From positions 1 through 12,472 of the forward strand of contig JALLAP010000510.1 of NCBI GenBank assembly GCA_036939355.1: DNA of 12,472 nt, in the 5' to 3' direction. The notes beneath the pieces were generated by a model, which was given only the letters and a program-made list of their open reading frames with translations, did not search any database and was not told the origin of the DNA. Position 1 is the first letter of the stretch. Each line of letters opens with the position of its first letter. Below, piece after piece: positions 7,297-12,472 of the stretch. The stretch is from Thalassiosira profunda. Lineage: Eukaryota > Bacillariophyta > Thalassiosirophyceae > Thalassiosirales > Thalassiosiraceae. Position numbers and translations under genes: made by a program.

Positions 7297-7305
7297 CAAA
7301 CCCTA

Positions 7306-7313
7306 TTCACTTC
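7306..7313. repeat. right target-site duplication (8 bp)
   Basis: TTCACTTC immediately follows the right terminal repeat (which ends CCCTA at 7305) and is identical to 7059-7066. Confidence 0.72.
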
Positions 7314-7332
7314 TCACTTCACGCCTATTGCA

Positions 7333-7368
7333 TTCCGCCGAGCCGCTGAGCTCACTTCCGCCGAGCCG
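7333..7368 (+). repeat. 13-bp direct repeat in the helicase 5' leader
   Basis: TTCCGCCGAGCCG occurs at 7333-7345 and 7356-7368 (23-bp spacing) between the TATA-like box and the ATG. It may be a core-promoter or leader element; function unknown. Confidence 0.7.
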
Positions 7369-7505
7369 ACAGCCGACGCCGCCCGCACACGTGCTGACTT
7401 GCCAGCTCGTCATCGAGGGCCGCTTCTACCGGGCTCTTCGTGCGATCGCGGCATTATCTCATCCTCGACCACATTTTTTTCCCCGAAGACACGGGCGCCT
7501 CGACG

Positions 7506-10500
7506 ATGTCCTCCGAAACGCTGACGCGGAACCAACGGCGGCTGCGCCGGAAGAAGAATCGAGTGATCCGTCAGCATGAGCCCGCCTGGCGGCCTACCCA
7601 GCCGCTCCCGAACCGGCTCGTCCTCGCCGATCGGTTCCGTCCCCAAAAAGAAATCGACATTCATTTGGCCCCCGTGCAGGCGCGATGGATAGTGCACCAC
7701 GCCGGCGGGGGGCTCCTGCCCGGGGGACAGCCCGCGCCCACCGTAGACGGGATGAGCTCGGTCATCGCGACCATGGCCGAGAATTTCATCCCGCGAGTTC
7801 CGTGCCTGTGCGGGGTTTGCGAGGGGAGACCCAAAGCCACCGCCGGCGTCGGCGGACACGTTCAGTTCCTCGTCAACGAGCGCGATCGAGTGCAGGTCGT
7901 GGCCGAAGAGCCGGCGTGTTGGAGGTTGGTCACGNCAGTTCCTCGTCAACGAGCGCGATCGAGTGCAGGTCGTGGCCGAAGAGCCGGCGTGTTGGAGGTT
8001 GGTCACGGGAAGGGTGGCCAAGAAGTTCACCGAGGGTTCGTCGTGGGTGTGGGCCCAGAATACGACGCCCGAGCCATTGCACGGCCAGATTTACTACCAG
8101 CCGGCGACGACGCACAGGCTTGGTCCTCCGGGTGAGCATAAGATGTGCGCTTGAATCTCGTTTTGCTGTGATGGTTAATTGACACTGATATTTCTGTTCT
8201 CTCGCAGACCTGCTGTTTGCGCTGAGGATGAATGCCTCGGCGAGCAAGGACTTCCCCGCGGCAGACCTCGATGAGACAATGGACATTGGGGAGTATTCAT
8301 CTACCTTCCGTGGTGCCATCCGTGCCGAGCACGAAGAAAGAATGAGGCTTTACGAGCAGTACTCGATATACAAGCGACCGCTGGTGCAGCTCGATCTGGG
8401 AAGGATGAAAGAGCACGACAAGGCGAGCATTAAGATTGAAGGCATCGCCGATGCCCGGCCGTCGCTTATTCCTGGAGACACGGTGTTGTTGCGGCCGATC
8501 CAGCCGTTGGTGCATCTCGCCCCTGGGTATGGNGTCGCTTATTCCTGGAGACACGGTGTTGTTGCGGCCGATCCAGCCGTTGGTGCATCTCGCCCCTGGG
8601 TATGGAGGGAAGACGGTGGCTCATCAGTACATGGTCGAGATCGAGAGCCGCGTCCTCAACATTGTGCGAGGCAATAAGAACAGGCCCGACCAGGTCATTA
8701 TTTCGTGGGATTTGGATTTACAGCAAGAGGATGCATTGAAGGATCACGCGTGGGTTCGGGAGTACGCCATTCGATTCATTCCGCAGTCCACCACCGTCGA
8801 GCGATGTCTAACGGCGTTGGATTGGTTGGACAGCTTGTCGGAGTTCCAGCAGCAGGCGCTGAAAGATATCCTGTTCCCGATTACGGGGCCCACGGTCAAA
8901 CCGTTGGCTGCAGAACTGAGGCAGGTTATGCGCGGGGTGCCTACGGCGGAAGACTACTCAGCCCAAACGGACATCAGCGACATTGGCAAGCCGTTGAACG
9001 AGCTGCAGTCGTCCTTCGTACGCATGGTGCGGGCGCGGACGCAGGACCCCAGCTTCGAGATGACCCGGCCGCCGATGATACTGACAGGGCCTGCCGGGAC
9101 CGGAAAAACGAAGACATTGATCTATGCGATTGCCGACGTGTTGGGCTTGTTGCAGCAGAAGGGACCCCAAAGCAAGCCTCAGACGAGTACCAATCGAGTC
9201 CTCATTTGCTGCCCTAGCCATGCGGCATGCGATGTGCTCACTCGACGTCTGAGTGGACTNTACCAATCGAGTCCTCATTTGCTGCCCTAGCCATGCGGCA
9301 TGCGATGTGCTCACTCGACGTCTGAGTGGACTTCTGAAAAGGACAGAGATCTTCCGAATGTACGATCATTCACGGCCAATCAGCACTGTGCCTGGCGACA
9401 TTATACAGTTCACCTGCCAACTGCCAGGGTCAGATCGGTTCACACTACCACCACCTGCGGTTTGGACGCACTTAAAGGCCGTCGTCTGCACGTGCTTGGA
9501 CAGCCATTCGCTCTTTCGGGCTCAGCTTACCAACAACGCGATTCGCTCCAAGCAACAATGCTTTCGTACGTTTGTCCTGTCGGGAAGCAACCCGCTTGGC
9601 TTGAGATTTGGCCAAGTGGAGAAGGACGACAACCCTTTCTTCACTCATTTGTTCATTGACGAGGCAGCGCAAGCGACAGAGCCAGAAATCTTGTGCCCAA
9701 TCAGCTGCGTTGTTGATCCGCATCTGGGAGGCAGAAAAGTGGAGATTGCTCTAGTCGGCGATCCTCGGCAGTTGAGCCCAAAAGTCTATGCGAACAGTGT
9801 GCAAGATACCCTCGGTCGAAGCTTCATGGAGCGACTGCTGCGACGACCGGTGACGTGCGTGGGAGGCGGCGAAGAGTCGCTGCTAGGACCAACAGAGCAC
9901 AATTCTCTCCTGGACAATGCCAGCTCATTGTCAGACCTCATCCGGTACTATCACTCGGTCGATGGCCAGGAGCAGCTGACAGTATTCTTGACAGAGAACT
10001 ATCGAGGCCACCCATCAATGCTGATGATGCCCAGGTACGCTGTGTTTTGTTGTGATTGGATTGCTTGTCTCTGTTTGCTTCAATGGCTCACCTATGGTTG
10101 CGTTTCCAGTTGTTTCTTCTACTACGACCGGCTGAGGAGCGCCAAGAGCATGGATCCCGAATCCCTCGCGTTTTGGTGTGAGAAATTGCGCCAGGTGGAG
10201 GAGCTATCAAAGCCGATAAGTGTCGCAATCGAACCATCCAGTGGTGGCGTGGACGAAATGGACACGTTTGGGAAGATATACAAACAGAAGTGGCCTATAC
10301 ACTTTTGTGGGGTCAGAGGAGCGGATTCTTCCATTGCCATTGACAGCTTCTCAGGGACAGACTCCTGGGTCAATTTGATTGAGGCGCACGTCACTGTTGG
10401 TATCATCACGAAACTGATCCAGAGTGGAGTCGAACAAAAAAGGATCGGGGCAATGAGCCCGTTCCGGGGGCAGGTTGTCACCATCCGCAAACTGCTTCGT

Positions 10501-11079
10501 GAGAAGTTTTATCACGACGTAAACGTTGGCACAGTGGAGAACTACCGTGAGTCGACAGCTGCACCACAATGTATTTGTGTGCTTCAAAGTCAACTCATTC
10601 CTCATCCTTGATCCAAAACAACAGAGGCGGTGGAGCAGGACGTGATAGTGCTGTCTCTCACGCGGAGTGAAAAGGAATTCGTTTCATACGATATTGAGAA
10701 GCGAATGGGCATAATCGGACAACCAAAGCAGGCCAATGTAGCGATGACGCGAGCAGAGAACTTGTTCGTCGTTGTGGGGAACCCCGACGTTATGTGGCAG
10801 GACAACTGCTGGAAGCACTGGCTTCGGTTCTGCCTCCGCAACGGGCTGTGGTATGGAGAATCTTTGAAGCAATGGGAGGAAGTAGATTCGATTTCGTACA
10901 AAGGCCTGAAGTTCGTGTCGACCATTGACCTGACGGACAAAGACAAGGGAAGCAACGAGCTCGTCGTGAGCACTCTGGAGAAAATCCAGAGGGTCCAGTC
11001 GCCAAAGTCGACGCTTTCCATGTACATGAATGAACTAGGCGCGAGCTTGCCGAACTATGCTCAGGCTCTTAGAGGGTGA
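7506..11079 (+). CDS. MOV10/SDE3/Armitage-type SF1 RNA helicase (assembly-interrupted)
   Basis: Exons 7506-8131, 8208-10034, 10110-10546 and 10625-11079. Dropping the three N-plus-duplicate segments (7935-8007, 8533-8605, 9260-9332) gives a continuous 1041 aa (human MOV10 is 1003). The ATG at 7506 is the first after the TATA-like box. The N-terminal half (~1-440) includes the MOV10-like LYEQYSIYKRPL and RPSLIPGDTVLLR segments. The helicase core shows motif I GPAGTGKT (454-461), Ia VLICCPSHAACDVL, II DEAAQATEPE (620-629), III GDPRQLSP (653-660), IV NYRGHPSML (733-741), V VGTVENYQ (884-891) and VI NVAMTRA (928-934), plus the family segment HFCGVRGADSS. Motif V reads QAVE where QGQE is usual. 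Family members unwind RNA 5'-3' and act in RNA silencing, mRNA decay and retroelement control. A cytoplasmic RNA-granule role here is inferred. Confidence 0.88.
7863..8007 (+). repeat. assembly duplication 1 (72 bp + N + 72 bp)
   Basis: 7863-7934 and 7936-8007 are identical 72-bp copies on either side of the single N at 7935. Read as given, the helicase frame breaks. Removing 73 bp gives ...ACWRLVT-GRVAKKF in frame. This is an unmerged contig overlap, not a genomic repeat. Confidence 0.95.
8132..8207 (+). other. intron 1 of the MOV10-like helicase
   Basis: 76 bp, donor CCGG|GTGAGC and acceptor TTCTCTCGCAG, phase 1. It joins THRLGPP to DLLFALRM and keeps the frame. Confidence 0.88.
8461..8605 (+). 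repeat. assembly duplication 2 (72 bp + N + 72 bp)
   Basis: 8461-8532 and 8534-8605 are identical around the N at 8533. Collapsing them restores LVHLAPGY-GGKTVAHQ in frame in the helicase. Confidence 0.95.
9188..9332 (+). repeat. assembly duplication 3 (72 bp + N + 72 bp)
   Basis: 9188-9259 and 9261-9332 are identical around the N at 9260. Collapsing them restores helicase motif Ia and its downstream sequence (TRRLSG-LLKRTEIF). Confidence 0.95.
10035..10109 (+). other. intron 2 of the MOV10-like helicase
   Basis: 75 bp, donor CCCAG|GTACGC and acceptor CGTTTCCAG, phase 2. The length is a multiple of three with no in-frame stop, so an ORF finder reads straight through. Splicing gives HPSMLMMPSCFFYYDRL, which fits the MOV10 NYRSHxxLLxLPSxLFY region, whereas retention inserts 25 hydrophobic/Cys-rich residues. 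Confidence 0.85.
10547..10624 (+). other. intron 3 of the MOV10-like helicase
   Basis: 78 bp, donor CTACC|GTGAGT and acceptor AACAACAG, phase 1. It splits the Gln codon of helicase motif V (GTVENY-Q-AVEQDV). Without splicing the frame stops at 10611. Confidence 0.9.
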
Positions 11080-11419
11080 CGAAGGCTTGCTTGATAGCGC
11101 CCGTGGCTGCAACTGTAGGAGGATGTAGCCCCTCTCGATATGGGATAGCAGGTGACCGTAATCAGATGCACTAATAGGAAGACAAGCAGCTTGACCTGTC
11201 CGAGATGTTACTTTGGTCTTATCAAGAGACTCGGGTGCGATAGCGGGTTATTCGTTACAGCTTATGAATTGTGGTTGCGTGCGCAAGAGAATGTTGCCAA
11301 CTCTGCGCTGTAGCATCTATCCTCGCGGGTCACATGGCCGCGCTCTAGCTAGCCTGCATTCACTGGGTGTCCGAAGGGGTCCATTCTGTACAATAGAGGG
11401 CCCGCAAATCATCTCCTCT
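11080..11419. other. convergent intergenic spacer
   Basis: 340 bp between the helicase stop (11079) and the HSF stop (11420 on the minus strand). I see no ORF with coding character, no tRNA, no strong inverted repeat and no canonical AATAAA. Presumably it holds the two 3' untranslated regions. Confidence 0.5.
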
Positions 11420-12472
11420 CTAGAAGCCTGGCGCCCCGCCGCCAGCGCCAAAGAGGCCGTTCAGGTTGAACGATTGGCTCGGCGATGGAGCTCCCGCGCC
11501 CTGCTGCTGTGCCTGGAGGAGCTGCTGCTCCAGTTGTCGTAACGCAGCGCTGGACTGGCTCTCGGCAGTACTGACGTTTCCGATGCGCTGGAACAGCTCG
11601 TTCCACTCGGTGGGAAGCCCGGCGGCTTGTGGCGCCGCGGCAGGTTCCGGCGCCATGGCTGCGGGCAGGGGTTGGGCGGCGAGGCTTCCCATGGCGGAAG
11701 AATAAGCGTCTCCGCCGGGCACGGAGCCACTGAACATGGAGATTTGCTGGTTGAGCAATGCGCGGAGGTTGGCGGCCGAATCGATCCGGGCGAAGCTGTC
11801 TGAGGCTCCGGCGCTCGATTGCGTGAGGCCCTGCGGGTACCCGGCCAGGTTGTTGAGGAGGGTTTGCGCGGCGGCGTCTTGGTATCCTGAGTATCCCGAC
11901 AAGTCATTGGTGCCAGTGTTGTAGATGCCGCCCTGGTCGTTCGTCAGGAGAGCGAGGTTCAGCTTGCTCGCGCTCTGGGAGAGTCCTCCGGCACTGCCGG
12001 CTCCCAGCCCTCCCACGGGGGGCATCTGGCTTGCGGACAGGGCCGAGGCGTGCGCCTGCTGGAGCTGGGCGAGGACGTTCGATTGGGGATCCCGGTACAT
12101 CGAGTTCTGGTCGTTCAGGAGGCTCGTCGCGGCTCCTCCGCCCGATACTCCTTGGAGGCCTCCCATCGCGGAGAGGTTGTTCAGCCCTGTTGGGAGGGGC
12201 GCTGGCGCAGAGCTGCCCACGCCCGGCCCGCTCACGTCCCGGAACCGATTGTGCGTCTGCGCCATGAGCTTGGCCGCCGCCTGCGAGACGCCAGTCTTCT
12301 TCCGTTTGATGAAGAGGAGGCTGGAGATGTCCTCCGTGGCGGCCTCATTGACGTACGAGCACGGGGCCATCTTGCCCTTGCCGGCGATCTTCCGGAAACC
12401 GAAGTAGTTCATCTGGCGCTGGAAGCTGCTGTAGTTGGAGTGGCGGAAGTATTTCGGCAGGATGTCCTTCTC
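11420..12472 (-). CDS. heat shock transcription factor, 5' end outside window
   Basis: The minus-strand frame is open to the last base of the window, so the N-terminus and the start of the DNA-binding domain are missing; 350 residues are visible. Visible residues 1-61 are the second half of an HSF-type winged-helix domain. The recognition-helix region reads [16 protein letters not shown] and continues into [14 protein letters not shown] (HSF1 has LPKYFKHNNMASFVRQLN). The end [12 protein letters not shown] closes the domain. The remainder (~65-350) is Gln/Ala/Gly/Ser/Leu-rich low complexity, with a short coiled-coil-like [15 protein letters not shown] near residues ~315-330 and no clear HR-A/B oligomerisation domain next to the DNA-binding domain. 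The protein stops with GAGGGAPGF. HSFs are a greatly expanded transcription-factor family in diatoms and bind nGAAn arrays. The ATG at 12412 lies inside the domain and is not the start. Confidence 0.9.
   Translation of the reverse strand, partial: EKDILPKYFRHSNYSSFQRQMNYFGFRKIAGKGKMAPCSYVNEAATEDISSLLFIKRKKTGVSQAAAKLMAQTHNRFRDVSGPGVGSSAPAPLPTGLNNLSAMGGLQGVSGGGAATSLLNDQNSMYRDPQSNVLAQLQQAHASALSASQMPPVGGLGAGSAGGLSQSASKLNLALLTNDQGGIYNTGTNDLSGYSGYQDAAAQTLLNNLAGYPQGLTQSSAGASDSFARIDSAANLRALLNQQISMFSGSVPGGDAYSSAMGSLAAQPLPAAMAPEPAAAPQAAGLPTEWNELFQRIGNVSTAESQSSAALRQLEQQLLQAQQQGAGAPSPSQSFNLNGLFGAGGGAPGF

Larger units (their letters stand above)
7067..7305. mobile_element. hAT-like MITE (non-autonomous element)
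   Basis: A 239-bp element without coding capacity. The terminal inverted repeats are 7067-7093 and the complement of 7280-7305. They agree at 24 of 27 aligned columns: TAGG, then TTTGCTT, then TAGAGGGCGCGAG, with one 1-bp indel and two substitutions. An identical 8-bp direct repeat, TTCACTTC, directly abuts both ends. The 8-bp duplication and TAGGG-type tip match the hAT superfamily (consensus YARNG). The interior is full of GAGGGC/GCCCTC hairpins. It lies in the divergent promoter of the SET and helicase genes. The superfamily assignment rests on ends and duplication only; no transposase is present. Confidence 0.72.
6918..7505. promoter_or_regulatory. divergent promoter region, SET gene / MOV10-like helicase
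   Basis: A 588-bp gene-free spacer. Its middle is a 239-bp MITE-like insertion (7067-7305). Between the element and the helicase ATG (7314-7505) there is no ATG, consistent with a 5' leader scanned to 7506. On the SET side (6918-7058), minus-strand ATGs occur upstream of 6917, so the SET transcript's start affects which Met is used. Confidence 0.65.

Noticed and set aside
7067..7305. 9-bp duplication (TTCACTTCT) and a Mutator-like assignment
   Set aside because: The ninth base belongs to the TAGG terminal repeat on the left. With the ends aligned, the duplication is 8 bp and directly abuts both termini, which fits hAT better.
7193..7579. + strand ORF upstream of the helicase as an extra exon or gene
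   Set aside because: It starts at GTG inside the MITE, has no domain and is out of frame with the helicase.
7863..9332. Tandem 72-bp duplications as real genomic repeats or mobile-element scars
   Set aside because: All three are exactly 72 bp, perfectly identical, each around a single N, and each breaks an otherwise continuous helicase frame. That is an assembly signature.
11080..11419. Possible tRNA or small RNA in the convergent spacer
   Set aside because: No cloverleaf arms, T-loop GTTCRANNC motif or strong hairpin could be identified on either strand.
11925..12407. 160-codon + strand ORF antisense to the HSF gene
   Set aside because: Pro/Ala/Arg-rich GC shadow of the HSF reading frame, which carries a recognisable DNA-binding domain.

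Overview
The window looks like nuclear DNA from a heterokont alga, most likely a diatom. The reasons are compact spliceosomal introns of 75-83 bp with GTGAGT/GTACGT-type donors, GC-rich coding sequence, a heat shock factor DNA-binding domain at the right edge, and a precursor with a signal peptide followed by an AEA|F junction, the 'ASAFAP' plastid-import signature of diatoms and their relatives. A meckelin (ciliary transition-zone) gene fits a lineage with flagellate cells, such as centric diatoms with flagellate sperm. Species and diatom identity are inferred, not proven.

Layout. (1) 277-1386 (+): an ER-type membrane protein with a signal peptide, a thioredoxin fold without CXXC, an ERp29-C-like helical domain, one C-terminal membrane helix and an acidic tail. 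A run of G tracts lies upstream. (2) 1597-4857 (-): a complete three-exon gene for meckelin/TMEM67 (1033 aa). (3) 4858-5139: a short divergent spacer with an AT-rich repeat block and a perfect 26-bp palindrome. (4) 5140-5739 (+): an unrecognised 199-aa hydrophilic protein. (5) 5802-6917 (-): a SET-domain protein with a predicted bipartite plastid presequence. (6) 6918-7505: a divergent promoter carrying a 239-bp hAT-like MITE with 8-bp target-site duplications. Its right terminal repeat contains the best TATA-like box for the next gene. (7) 7506-11079 (+): a four-exon MOV10/SDE3/Armitage-type SF1 RNA helicase (1041 aa after correction). (8) 11420-12472 (-): a heat shock transcription factor cut off by the window edge.

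The assembly needs care. The helicase gene contains three single Ns, each flanked by identical 72-bp direct repeats. Removing 73 bp at each one restores a single continuous reading frame, so these are unmerged contig overlaps and not biological duplications.

The genes do not form an obvious pathway. They are unlinked housekeeping or regulatory functions (ER folding, cilium gating, plastid methylation, RNA silencing or turnover, stress transcription) packed as divergent and convergent pairs. The most interesting non-coding feature is the hairpin-rich MITE between the plastid SET gene and the MOV10-like helicase.
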